A DNA stretch of 64,000 bases, taken from positions 1 to 64,000 of the forward strand of contig JAYKAV010000422.1 of NCBI GenBank assembly GCA_035582835.1, given 5' to 3'. The notes under the pieces were generated by a model. That model was not told where the DNA came from and searched no databases. It saw only the letters and a program-made list of their open reading frames with translations. Position 1 is the first letter of the stretch; every line of letters begins with the position of its first letter. Position numbers and translations under genes: made by a program. Shown here one piece after another: positions 22,401-35,700 of the stretch. Origin of the DNA: Phoebastria nigripes. Lineage: Eukaryota > Chordata > Aves > Procellariiformes > Diomedeidae.

Positions 22401-25400
22401 TGGGTCTTGTGAACATGTTTTACTGCAATACTTTAATATCCGGAAGGGATTAGAAAATAATTAAAGCTAACATCAGTAGAATAAGGATTTAGTGTTTTCC
22501 TTAAAAACTTTCCTTAGTTTCTCTTAAACTCCTATCCACTTCTCTATTTTTATTTCCTTCCTGTTGGAGTGATTTTTCAATTCCAGCAGAAAAGCACTCA
22601 GTCAATCTCAGCTGGAACATATGTACACTTTGCGCATTGTTTGGGATGGGTATATGCATTAGCATTGAGTGATGCAGGGCATTTTTCCTTTTCCTTTTTA
22701 CATGTGTTCAGGGTATTGCACTGCCTTGGCGGTGCTGTCAGATCCTCTGGCCTAGAATGAATGGCTGCAGCTGAAGTCCTGAACTTTGATCCCTTCTGTA
22801 GTAATGCAATGAGCAGCCACCAGACCACCAAGCTAGTCAATTCAGACTTCTTTCTGAATGTACACTGACATGTGCTTCCTGCTTTGGGTTAGGGAAGTAA
22901 CCGAAGACTTGCCTTTTACTAGGCATACATTGTTTTAAGAACTGCCCGACATATTTTCAAATGTTTTTTCCATTAGTCAGAAGTGATTCCTGAAGTGCTT
23001 TTCTCACAGTTGACCCCGATCTGTTTTGCTTCAGGAGCCACACTCAGCAGCAAGTTGAATTCTCCAAAATGGGTTTGAACTGGAGCAGACTTTGTTCTCT
23101 ATGCTGGGAGAAATTTTGAGGTGCAGATTTCAATGATGAAGGAAAAGGAGAACATATTTGCTTGTTTCAAGTCAGGACAGTAATTTCTGTTCCAGTGTGT
23201 GGGAATACAGTTTGTGTGCATCGCTTCACTGGTCAATGTGCTGTGGATTTAACTTTTCTTTTGTCAAATTAGGAAAACATGTCCCATGTATCATTAAAGG
23301 GCTCTTAGGTTCCTGGGTGTCTTATAAATGCCGTTTTCTCTTCGTTTTATTTCATTAACGCTTCCTTCCACACGAGGCTTTTGACTGAAGCTTTTGATTA
23401 CCATTGAAGGCAGTAAAGTTATCTCTGCTGACGTCTCCCTAAAATCTGTAACTTTATGAAGCTTTTTCTGATTTCTAATTTATCCCATTTGATGGTAGTT
23501 TTCATTGCATGATTTCACATGGTGCTCAGGCCTTGTGATAACATAATGTACTTTTTATGAAAATGATTTGGTGCCAGAGGGGAGGCTCAGAGTAGAGGAA
23601 ATCATTAACATGCAAAAAACTTGAGCTCCAAAATAGCTTTAATTAGAAGCTTATTTCAAAGAGCTACCACCTGCCTCTCATTTTGGCTTTGCATTAGCTC
23701 TAAAAATACATTGTGGTTTAAAAGTGTGACGTAAATGTATTCATATCATGCTAGAATAACAAAACTACAAAACAACAGTAGCTGGACTTGTGCTTAAAAG
23801 TAACACTTTCTGGCTGAGGGACATTCCTCTTGAGGCACAAGCTGCTGAAACTATGTAGAGTACACTAAGTGATTCCATCTGATCTGCAGAAAACACTATG
23901 GGTTATATTTTCACTTTATAAATATGTCACTGGCAAAGCCAACTGGCTGCAATAAGCTTTCTTGAAATGGACATTTCTGGCTGAGTTTTTGGAAGACTGC
24001 ATTTCTTAAAGTAAAACATAAAAACTCGATTCACTAGCTACACATTAAAAACAAATGGCCAAAGGAAATAAGATGACCTATAAAAAGCTGGGAAATAAGA
24101 GTTCATACACAATTTAATTTTCTTTAATTATGCTTTACATGTAATAGTTTGGATAATTGGAGTTTGATCCACTAGTACAAGCTAGTTAAAATCCAAATTT
24201 GAAAATTAGTGAGTAAGAACAACACAAATATGATGAATAAAGTGGTAGGTATATTAAGAAATGACGCTGTGCTCTTAAAGGCAAAAAGAGTGATTACTGA
24301 TTCAGTCTTAGGTGCCTGATGTATATTTGTTTCTTCAGACAGTATGGTTCAGTACTGCAGTATGCTTGGAGACCATTGGAGTGCTCTAAAGAACTTATCA
24401 TATTATGTCATGTCATATTCAATCATATCACTACTGTTAAAACGGGAGATATTTTAACAATGATATTTGTGTGTGATTAGGGATTATGAATGTTAAAGAT
24501 GAACGCTTCCATGTCTGATATGACATGTAGCTTCATATATATTGCAGAAGGTGCTATAGTTTTTCAATTCATCATTTTCATGATGTCATGAAATTGGTAA
24601 GAGTAGGATTGATATTCATAATATACGTGAGAGCAGAAGCTATTACTACTTGTTACTTAAGCAGTAACACCTCAACACCTCTACTGACCTTTACTTTTTT
24701 CTGTTATTTGAATTGTGGTATGTCTACTAGATTACAACTGCATATCAACTACATCTGAAGAATAGAAATTCAAATTGTATACTTTAGACAAGCTTAAACC
24801 CTGAAGGTTGTGGTCAGAAGCTGTCTAGAAGATAGCTTTCTCACTACCATCAGTATAACCAGAAGTACCTGAAATTTAATTCTATTACAAAATATATAAG
24901 ATTTCTGTGTTAGTAAGGGCATTCACTTTACAATTAAATGTTTTTTAATCTTATGATATATCAAGCAATATTTAGAACTCTTCAAAACAGTAGAATAGCA
25001 GCATGGCAAAAACTTAGACATAATTACTGTTACAATTTTTTGGTGACTTAAATTATTTTATGCACAATTTTAATTTTTTGGGGTTTTTTCTGGTTTTATC
25101 TATATCTTTTTAAGGAAGAAAAGATGAAAAATAAGAAGCCTTAAGAAAAAAAGTACAAATGTGTTCTACTACTGTGCCTTTAAAAAAGGTTTTTCAAGCT
25201 GATATCTGTAATCTTTTTGTCTTCAGGTTTCAGGTACCAGGGAGTTCCACTGAAGCTAGACATACATTGAAAGTTAAGGTTCTGGAAATAGGGCAGACAG
25301 CTGCAGATTTCTTCTGTAGCACACTGCTGATGGTAGGAAAATTCATAGGAAACTGTGGAAGGGGAGTTGAAGACTCTCTATACCCAGACTTACAGGGTTG

Positions 25401-25991
25401 TATTCTTGATAAAGGTGTAAAATAGAAGTGGAACTGAAAAGTTAGCTAATGTAAAGCGTTGAGAGGGTTTTCAGTATGCCTTTGAATGCTGAATGCGAAC
25501 ATATGTGATTTTGAGGTAACAGATGTAGAATAACCATGGTCACATGGACACCTGGATTATGAAGCACTATTTTCTTGCAAGTCAAATAAAAATGCCACTA
25601 GTTATTTCTAGTAGCCAATAACTATACTTTAACTATACCTAAGAGACTGTGGTGGCAACCAGTGGGCTAGCACCTTTTACTAGTTATCAGTGTTTGTATA
25701 AGTTTCTCAGAGTACTTTTACTGGTTACTCATAATTTTATACAGCTGGCTAACTCATACTTTTTCTAGACTGTATCAGCAGTGTGATAATAATGTCAGCA
25801 ACTGTTGGGAAATGGAAGCTGGGTATCATTAACATTGATAGCATACAAGTGCAAAACATCTCAAGTTTCTCTAATGGTTTCCACTGTTTGCTGATCAGGA
25901 GTATGTGATAGGACTAAATCCTGTGAAATTTCACAGCCTAGAGGAACAGATATCTACCATAGTGCCTTGGAGTGGATCAGAGATGAAAGAT

Positions 25992-28900
25992 AGAATGTCT
26001 TCTTTGAATGCCTTATTTGAATGATTCTTCTCTTAACTTCATCTAGTCCAATCCCACTTCCCAAGCAGGTTCAGCTAGAAGTTGCCCAGGATTGTGTTCA
26101 GTTGTGTTTTGAATATGTCAATGGAAGGACACTCCACAACCTTTCTGGACAATGGGTTCCAGTGTTTGACAACCTTTGCAGTAAAAAAAAAAAAATCTTT
26201 TTTATGTTCAGATAGAATTTCATGTGATACAGTTTGTTCCTGTTGACGTTCGTCCTTGTAACTGGGTGCCACAGAGAAGAGTCTGTCTCCCTCTTGTTCA
26301 TTCTCTCCCATTAGGTATTTATGCACATTGGGGAGATTCCCTCTGAGCCATCTCTTCTCCAGGCTGAACAGCCCCAGCTCTCTAGCTTCTCCTCATCTGA
26401 AAGATTCACCAGTTCCTTAACCATCTTTGTGCCCCTTGGCTGGACTTGCTGTGGTATGTCCCTGGCTTTTTTTTTTTTGTACTGGGGAGCCCAGAACTGG
26501 ACCCAGTACTCTGGATGTGGCCTCACCAATGCTGAGTAGAGGGGAAGGATTGCTTCCTTCAACTTGCTGGTGACACTCTTCCTAATGCAGCCTGGGATAC
26601 TGTTGGCCGCCTTTGCTGCAAGGGTGCATTGCTGACTCATGGTATTATTTGTCCAGGAGGACCCCAGGTCTTTCTCTGCAGAGCATTTTTCTAGCTGTTT
26701 GGCCTCCAGTGTGCCTGTGGTTATTCCTTCCTGAGGCAGGACTTTGCATTTCTCTTTGAACTTCATGACATTCCCGTCTGCCTACTTCTCCAGGCTGTTG
26801 AGGTCCCTCTGAATGGCAGCACACCTTTTGAACCTGGCAGTTTAACCAGTCTTCAGTCCACCTCATTGTCCACTTACGTAGCCTGGACTTCATCAGCTTA
26901 TGTATGGGGATGCTATGGGAGGCAGCACCAAAAGTCTTCCTAAAGTCAAGGTAAATGGCATCCACTGATCTCCTGTCATCCACAAAGCTAGTCACCTCTT
27001 TGTAGAAGGCAGTTAGGTTGGTTAAGCATGATTTCACCTTTGTAGATTCATGCTGACTACTCCTGATCAACTTTGTCCTTCATATGTCTGGAAATGGTTT
27101 CCATGAGCAGTAGTTGCTCCATTACCTTCCCAGGGTCTGAGGTGAGTTCCCTGGATCTTCCTACTTGTCCTTCTTGAAGATAGTGACATTTGCTTTCTTC
27201 CAGTCTTTAGGGACCTCTTCTGATTGCTGTGACCTTTCAAAGATAATTGAGTGGCGTTGCAATGACATCAGCCAGCTCCCTCAGCGCTTGTGGGTGCATC
27301 ACATCAGTCCTATGAACTTAAGTTTACTTGTTTAAATACTCCCTGACCAGATCCCCTTCCACTGAGGGTAAGTCTTCCTTTGCTCAGACTTTCCCTTTGG
27401 TCTCAGGGGCCTGGGATTCCTCAAGACCAGTCTTACTAGTAAAGACGGAGGCAAAGAAAGCATCGAGCTCCTCAACTTTTCTATGCCTTTTGTCACTATG
27501 GCCCCTACTCCATTGAGCAGTGATCCCACATTTTCCCTAGTCTTCATTTGGATGTCTGTGTATTTGTGGAATCCTTTTTTGTTGCCTTCCACATCCCTTG
27601 CCAGATTTGACTCAGCTGGGCTATTGCTTTCCTAATCCCATCCCTGAATGATTATACAGTATCTCTATATTCCTCCTAGGTCACCTGCCCCTGCTTCCAC
27701 CTCTTCTACACTTTATTTTTATGTCAGTGTAGTCAGGAGCTCCTTGTTTATCCTCACAGGTGTCTTGCTGCCTGCCTTTGCTTGACTCCCTGCTTGTTGG
27801 GATAGACTGTTCTTGAACTTGGAGGTGATCCTCAAATATTCAACCAGCTCTCTTGGACCCCTTTTCTCTCCAGGGCCATATTCCCATAGACTCTTCTAGG
27901 CAGATCCCTGAAGAGGCTAAAGTCTGCTCTCCTGAAGTCTAGGGCTGTGGTCCTGTTTTATGCCCTGCTCATTCCTCTTATGCTCCTGAACTTACCCTGA
28001 TCATCCTCCCGACCATCCCATAGTCACTGTAGCCAAGGCTGTACCCCAACCTTCACATCATTCCTTGCCTTTAAGTATCAGGTCCAGCAGAGCACCTCTT
28101 CTGTTTGGGTCATCAGTCACCTGAGTTGCGAAGTTTTTGTCAATGTGTTACAGAAACTTCCTAGATTTCTTGTGCCCTGCTGTTGCCCTTCTTACAGATA
28201 TCAGGGTGGTTCAAGTGCCCCATGAGGACCAGAGCCACCAAACGTGAGGCTTCTGCCAGTTGTCTGAAGAGTGCCTCACCTACATCGCCCTGATCAGGTG
28301 GCCTATGGTAGACACTCATATTGGTCTGTTCACTAATCCTGACCCATAAGCTCTTGACTGGCTTATCACCTGTCCCCAGACAGAACTCCATGCATTCTGG
28401 GTGCTCTCTTGCTAAAAAGGGCAACTCCCCGTCACCATCCTGGCCTGCCCTTCTTAAAGGGCCTGGATGCGTCCATCTTAGCACTCCAGCCATGTGAGCT
28501 AGCCCACTATGTCTCTGTGATCCCAATGAGGTTGTAGCCCTATAACTGCACACAGACTTCCAGTTCCTCCTGTTTTTCCCCATACTGTGTGCATTACTGT
28601 AGAGGCATTTCAGAGAGGCACTCAAAAAGGCCATGAGAGCTTTCTCCATAAGGCTGCTGTTCCATGGGCACTTCCTTACTTGGATTCCTGTGCTTGAGGT
28701 GATTCCACTTCAGCCCTGTTTTGTTGATTGCTATGTCCCTTTGGTTCACATCATCCCAGGGCCCTTTGCTTGCCTACCCCATCTACCACTCCCTCACCTG
28801 ATTGTTGTAAAAACTCTCCCTCCCCTGTCATTCCTAGTTTAAAGTTACTCAGAGTTGGCAAGCCTGTTGGCAAAGATAGTTTTGCTGGATTTAGTCAGGG

Positions 28901-29210
28901 GATCCTGTCTCTTCCAAACAGCTGTCAATCCTCAAAGAGGGTCATACGGTCATAAAACCAAGCTCTGTTGCTGATACCTGCTGTGCAGCCAATTTCTGGC
29001 CCACAGGATACATCCAGTCTTCCTCATGTCCTTCCGCTTCCTCAGCAGGATTGAGGAAGAAAACCACCAGGGCCCTCATGCCCTTAACCATCACCCCCAG
29101 AGCCATGTCACACTTCATACTTTCCAGGTCACCCCTGGCAGTTGCTAAGCTTGTATGGAGTTATTTGTGTGGGGTGATGACTCACTCATCTGAAACTTTA
29201 AAAAAAAAAA
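25992..29210 (-). mobile_element. CR1 LINE, antisense, nearly full ORF2 length but with the RT active site deleted
   Basis: The minus strand carries CR1 ORF2 features in order. The endonuclease start LKCLYSNAHSMGKN is near 28600, with YHRPPDQGDVGEALFRQL near 28300. The linker MKTRENVGSLLNG is near 27540. The RT segments CLTNLTAFYKEVTSFVDD and IYLDFRKTFGAASHS lie at about 26900-27030, and [22 protein letters not shown] near 26500. The 3' end lies at about 26043 (GGATTGGACTAGATGA), and degenerate ATTC-containing repeats down to 25992 may be the CR1 tail. The 5' boundary is uncertain; sequence from about 28650 to 29210 looks like the CR1 5' region but is diverged. Confidence 0.9.
26075..28649 (-). 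pseudogene. CR1 ORF2, decayed; catalytic reverse transcriptase block missing
   Basis: Open pieces in several frames cover the endonuclease (28161-28649), linker (27332-27592), RT fingers/palm (26645-27070) and C-terminal part (26311-26766, 26075-26326). Near 26825-26835 the sequence jumps from the region after the DFRKTF block straight to the segment that normally follows FADD, so the YADD/FADD catalytic motif is gone. The endonuclease motif normally GDFN reads GHLN, so that aspartate is lost too. Frameshifts and stops are scattered throughout. Confidence 0.87.
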
Positions 29211-32200
29211 TTACAAATTCAGGATGGTGTCCTACTATCAGCTTAACAGCCATCAGATAAGTACCAGATCTGGCTTGGGAGTGGGGAGGAACTATGTGAC
29301 CTGAGCAAGGGGAGCTGCAGGCCCAGAGGGAGGGAGGTGAGCAGGACTGCTCCTGCCAGCAGTAGCAAAGCATTAGATTGGTTTCACTCATTTGTCTACT
29401 CACAGCCTTAGTGTGCTTCAAGTCATACTCTTTGAACTTGTACAGTTGCCACAATTCTTTTATGAATACATGCTTTTTCTTTTTTTTATTTACACTATTA
29501 ATAGTTGATAGTGTCAACTGTTAGTAATGAAAAGCAGGACATTCAGAATTGTGGGAACCTTAATATTAAATAACTTCCAAATTCACATAAAAGCATCTTG
29601 CTTTATTTTTTAATTGAAACGTATAAGATACTTATTTATAGATCACTCTCACTAATTTCTGAATCGTATGTTAGTAAAGTCATTGCAGTGTTCTTGGCTA
29701 GTACTTCAGAGACTCAGTATAAGCAGCAAACCAAATGTTCGTCCTGACTGTGATCAGTAGTCGCTGTAACCTCTTGAATAGCACATATTTCAGCTGCAGA
29801 ATGTCAGCTACAAGTTATGAATAAATCAAACAATTCTGGAATCTGTCCTATGAAGAATATTTAAGAGGGTAAATGATTCTTAAAGACTTAATAAAGCTCC
29901 TTTATACAAATAATTTCAGAGGAAATGTACTAGTTATGCACATTTAAGAGGTGTGTGTATATATGCATATCTAATGTGTTTGTATACTGTAGAATGTTTC
30001 TAATTTTATAAACAATAAATTCTAAGATTGAACAGAAGCCCTAGACCCTGCTTTATAATTTAAAAAGTCTGTGTAGAAAATCCTGGGAAAATCATAGCTC
30101 TAAAACAATTGGTCTGTTTAGAAAATGCTTTTGGAGATCTATGTCAAACCCATAATTGTCTCAAAATGATTGCATTTAGTCACAGGAAACATTTCTTCAT
30201 TGACTTTTGCTGTTAACAGAGGTAAAGAGTTTACATTTCCTAGAAGGATGTATAACTTTAATCTGCACGTAGAAGAGGAAACATTTAAAATGTTTCAAGT
30301 TTCCAGTGTAGTGGTACAAACTTCAGAATGTTATAGATTAAACTTTTGAGACTTAAATCATCAAATTGAAGTTGCTAGTGACAAGTGGTCACTGGTTTAA
30401 TGAGCTGCTATAAAGTTGATATATTTAAATTTTCTCACTTGCAGTAGTAGAAAAAAACCAAAGATATATTGGTTTGACTTCAGTATCAGGCAAACTCTCA
30501 ATCTGACTACTTTTGAACAGTACTTTTAATGATTTCCACATTGAATTGCTTTTGTATAACATTTTTCAGCTTAGGAAGATGAGTTTCCTTTGTTTCTCAG
30601 CTAAGTTTCTTTTCGAAGCCACCAAGGATTCTTGATTAAAGGAGTACTTCTCTCATGTTTAATAAGGAATAAGGGATTTTTCTAATGTTGAATAAAATTG
30701 TTTTCTATATTTTAATTTAGAATTTGTCAATTGGGAATGCTATTACTACCTTACTAAAGCAAAATTTAAGTGTTTGGTATTGTCAGTTAATGTTTTCCCT
30801 CAAAATGTATGCACTTTAAGAGTTTTCAAACAGACAAAACCAACAAAACTCCATTAAATAAGAATGACCTCTAAGGTTTTCAGAAAAGGTCTATGTAGAA
30901 TATAAAGGAAGAAACAGGTGGTGTGATTAAGTGCTTGAAATGCCGTCAGTGTTCCTGAAATTACACTTTTGAAATTGTTTTGCAGTTCTGTCTATATAAT
31001 CATTGGTGTGAAGGATTGAAGTATTTTAACTTTTTCACTAGATACTAAGAGATTCAACTTTGCCTCTACCAAATGAGCAACATGAATTACACTTTCAAAT
31101 CCTTCCTATCAAATGGTTGATATTTGCAACAGGGTTTATAGAACATGTAGTGAATTATGTGCAGAATCTGGAAAGAAGGATGGGAGAACTTGATTTTTAA
31201 AAAATGGGAAAATCTGAAGAAGGGATGAGGAAGGGCAAGTGGAAAGGACCCAGCTGCCTTACCTTCCTTTCATTTTTTCTTCTGTTCTTACCCTAAGCTA
31301 AATTTTTATTGTATGTTTTAATCACAAGGACAAGTAACATGATGTACTGCTGACCTATTATACTACTATTTATTTTTAAGTAGTTAAAGTTTCTATGAAG
31401 AATCACAGTGGAGATGGACAATGTTTTGCACTGTACTTTACGTTTGTTGCTTTTTCAGATACTGAATATCTCTTTGACCTTTGTTACCTTGTCTAAGTGC
31501 AAGAATGACATTTTAGTCTATTTTTGTTTTGCTTCACCTTCCTATGTTAGAAAACAGTTCTTAAAGGATTGAGGATGGAGATTAGTGAATAGACAATTTG
31601 TTTGGGTCCTCCATGCATATAGAATAATTCCTGAGACATAATGGAGCATTTTAATGGAGGTGAATAGACATTTTGAATTACAAGTATTTCATGTTGTGTT
31701 TGCAAGATAGGGGCTTATCTCTGAATTCAGGAGAGATACTTCTATCAACTTCAGAGGTGTTAGTCTTACTGGTATAGCTCTCTCTTTGAATGCATGCAAA
31801 ATATTGTTTGTTTGAATTGTTACCCTTGCATATGAAATGCAAACTGCATAATCAGCTTCTGATCTCAGAAGTCTTCAAAATGAGACTTCGAATTTAGATT
31901 GGTGTACTTGAGGCAGGACAAGTCATGTCTTAAGTCATGTCTTGAGGCTGCTGAATAATGGACGAGGCTTGAAATAATTTACTCCAAGCTGAATTTTTTT
32001 ATTTGATTTTTTTTTTAGTCTTGTTGGTAACACTGAGTGGGCCTGTTTTGTTTTTTCTTTCCTTGAAGACAGAAAATGTGAATGCAAAGTGTGGAAAACA
32101 TTACCGTTGCATTATTTTCACAACAATACATATTTGTAGGACTTTTTGTTATGTTGCTTAAGTAGACTTGAAAGAGTAGAATAGGTTATTTCTAAACCAC

Positions 32201-32599
32201 AGTTGTTATGACTGCTTGTAGGGTGTAGAGGCATTTAAGAACCAGAATAATTTGGGGTTTTGGGAGTATTGAAACATTTCTTTAAACTGAAATTGTAATA
32301 GTTATATCTTTAGAAATTTTGGGTTGAAATAAAATATCTAACTTCTTTTTGCTCTTAATTTATTCTGAATGTTATTGCCCCAAAAATCTAGTTTGTTTGT
32401 TTTAATAAGTAAGCTTTTATTAAGGTTGGAATATTTAGTGTTCTTCCTCATAGTAAACACTCACGTAAATTAAAATGAATCTTATTTTTGTTAGGATTAC
32501 TTACGAGTACAATTTTAATTTACTAACAACTTTAGGATTAAAACTATATAAATAACCTTGCTTTATTTCCTTTGTATTTCTGTCTTTTGCTTTCCTTAG

Positions 32600-32774
32600 G
32601 TCGAGATTTGATATGCATACAGTCCATGGATGGGATGCTCATGTTGTTTGAACAGGAAAGCTATGCTTTTGGCCGTTTTTTACCTGGTTTTCTTCTGCCT
32701 GGTCCCTTGACTTACAGCTCTCGGACAGATTCTTTCATTACAGTGTCTTCTTGTCGGCAGGTTGAGAGTTACAA
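32600..32774 (+). CDS. BBS9: BBS9 coding exon (about residues 148-206)
   Basis: 175-bp exon, acceptor TTTCCTTAG, donor GTATGT. It encodes RDLICIQSMDGMLMLFEQES, then YAFGRFLPGFLLPGPLTYSS and RTDSFITVSSCRQVESY, leaving AA of a Lys codon. This is one of the most conserved blocks of BBS9 and gives the firmest identification. The open frame runs on past the donor into the intron by chance, so an unspliced reading gives a false C terminus. Confidence 0.97.
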
Positions 32775-35700
32775 GTATGTGTTTATGTTCAGTAATTATA
32801 GCATATTTTGGTGCTGTCATTTAGTATGTAAACAAATTAAAAGTAATTGTCTAATTTTTATTGCCTTTACTAATACTGTATCCCAAAGCAGGTGAATAGG
32901 TAGTTGCAGGAAAGAAGAAAAATAAAATGTTGTATGTTGCGTGATTACTGTCTCTGTACAGTCATAGAAGAAAGCATACTGTGTGTCCTGAGGACTTTAT
33001 GGTCCTATTTTATTTGTATAAGTGTCTTAAGTTTACTAGCTTATCAAGGCACATCATGTTGTCCTGCAAGTGCCAGGTTTTTCCCTGCTTCAGTTCAGTC
33101 TAATCTGTGCTTTCAGTGTTGTCTGCACTATACTGCTTGAGCAAGATGTTCCTTCCAGTTGTTTCAATGGGATTTTTATTTTGATGCAAATAGGTGTTAG
33201 TCTGATGAATCTGTTCAGTTTTCAGAAGAGATTTGAGACAGGGCTTTGGCTTTTGTGATCATAGGATCCTCTCAAAGGAATGAGGGCTGGTGGGGAGAGA
33301 TGGAATCCACCTGAAAAAGCGGCAGAGGAGGCTTGTTAACCTCCTTGACTGCTAGACTGAGGGATAGGTGCTAAATTCAGCATGTAAGTGATGGTATAAG
33401 GGTCAAGTGCACAAAGGGGGATGCTTTCATAATATCTTAAAGGAAGTGGGATGAGTGAGGGCCCATATTAAGTGCGTATTTACAAACACCTACAGCCTTG
33501 GCCACAAAGAGGAGGAACTAGGAGTTGTGTGTGCAGTTGGAGATGTGACAGGGTAGCTTGCATGACTAAGGTGCTGTAATTGATGACTCCAGGCTCTTCA
33601 GGAAGAAAAGACAGAGAAGGGGGAATTTGTGTTCACCATGGAGGGGCAGCTTGAATACATGGGGCTCTCTTATGGAACCACCATGTTGAGAGTTTATCAA
33701 GCATCCATTCATTTAGAATTAGATGGATGCTTGAGGAAGGGGACGTTGTTGTGGATGTCTGCTATGAAGCCTTTTTTAAACAAGAAGTTTCCCAATTGCA
33801 GGCCCTTGTTCTCATGGGGGACTAATGTCTGCTGGGAGGGCAACATAATGGACTTCAGCAATGTGGAAGGTTTCTGAGGTGCATTAAGGAAAACTTCTTT
33901 GATGCAGGTGCTAGACAGCCTGGCTAGGGAAGATGCTTTGCTGAATCCACAACTCAGAAAGAAGAAAGAAATGTTTGGAGAAGTAATAGTCAGCATCTGC
34001 CGTTGAGTGTTGCAGACATTGGCTGCAGGGACCATGAGATGATACAGATTAAGATCCTAAGAGAAGTGAGGAAGATAAGCAGTGGACTAAAGACTGTAGA
34101 TTTCAAGAGAACAGACTTGGGCTTGTTCAAGGAACCGGTAGGCAGGATCCTGTGAGAGACTGCCCTGAAGGGCAAAAGGGCTCAAGAGAGCTGGTGAATC
34201 TTCATGGATAACCTTCTCAAAGACCAAGAACAATCCATTTTGATGTTCAAGAAAATAAGAAGTAGCAGAAGGCAGCTTGACTGGACAGGTAGCTCCTGAC
34301 TGAATTCAAATGGAAAAAAGGAAATGTGTGAGATGGAAGTTAAAATGGACTACTAAGGAGGAATATAAAACATCACGTGGGCATGCAGGAGATGGGATTG
34401 AGAAGATATAAGCTTAGTTAAAACTTCTACTGGCAGAGGGTCTGAAGAACAAGGACTTCCACAGATACCTCAGATGTAAAAAGGTAGATCCAGGAAAGTG
34501 ACCCACTACTGAACAGATTGGGCAACTTTAACAAAGGTGTGAAAAGACCAAGGAACTTAATGCTTGCCTTGCCTCATCATTTCTCCATTAAAACTGACAA
34601 GGTCTGCTCTTAGGCTTTTTGAATCTCTGTGTCTAGCAGTAAATTGGGGTGGTGTGGTGTTTGGGGCAGAGCTACTAGCCATCATTAAAAAAAGAACTAA
34701 AAAATGGATGAAAAAGTGGCAGAGCTGTCAGGCTTACAGAGTAGTAGTTGTCCACAGTTCTAACTAGCAGCCAAAGATGAGTTATGTTCCTCTGGAGCTG
34801 ATACTGGAGCCAGTATTTCTTTAGCATCTTCATCCTGGACAGTAGGACAGAATGCACGTCCTGAAATTCAAGGATGATGCTAAATTGTAGGAAGCGGCTA
34901 ATATGAAGAGGGTAGGGCTACCATTCAGAGGAATCTCATCAAGCTGGAGGAATGGGCTCACAAGTACCTTAAGGATTTTTTCAGAGGTAATCATATCAAA
35001 GAAAATAAGAATGCCACTTTTTATAGATTATGCCTTGGGAATCTAATCTGGGGAATGTTAATCTAACACAATGCTTTGTCACACTACCCTGCTCTATCAC
35101 CTGAATTTCTCAAGCAATACTCTTTTTATTATGCTGCTTAAGCTTGATCAGGTGGTTGTTAGATTCTGGATGTTGCATGAGCAGATTATAGACATCATGT
35201 ATTGTTTTCTTAATACAGGACAAGATATATGTGTTGCAAGTAAAAGTAATTTAATAGAAAATGCATATTTTTCCTAAGAAATAAATTAGAAGAGAATTTA
35301 TTAATATTGGTAAGGAATAGAGAAATATTTTTTCTTTAAAATGAATATCTCATGCGTTTTCATCATGTTTAGATTTTTGACTTTTATAACAGATGTGGCT
35401 AAAATTTTTCCTCAGTCCATCACCAATTCACAAATGTGCTGTCTTTATTGTAGGAAGGTGTAGTTTTAAAGGAATTATTTGCTTGGATTCTGGTTATTGG
35501 TCTTTAGTGCCAAGCGTTAAGACACTGTAGTACTCTCTAGTATGTGTCTGAACTATTAGGACATTAGAATAAAGTGAAAGAAATAGACATGGTAAGGAGA
35601 GAAGAGGTTATTTTTATGGTTGTATTAAACATGTTTTTTTCTTATTATAGTAAACGAAAAATATAGCAGTTCTATCTAGTTTTTTTAGCAGAACAAGTTG

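Larger units (their letters stand above)
8398..32599 (+). other. BBS9: BBS9 intron, 24.2 kb, the longest in the window
   Basis: GT-AG intron. It holds a solo LTR (10108-10684) and an antisense CR1 (about 25992-29210). The intervals 8398-10107, 10685-25991 and 29211-32599 are AT-rich sequence in which I see no gene, structural RNA or clear mobile element. T runs at 11198-11206 and 11212-11226 are the only simple repeats of note. Conserved regulatory elements may be present but cannot be judged from one sequence. Confidence 0.85.

Noticed and set aside
33629..33877. 82-codon + strand open frame as a possible BBS9 alternative exon
   Set aside because: Its sequence aligns with decayed CR1 endonuclease, and the BBS9 phase is continuous without it.
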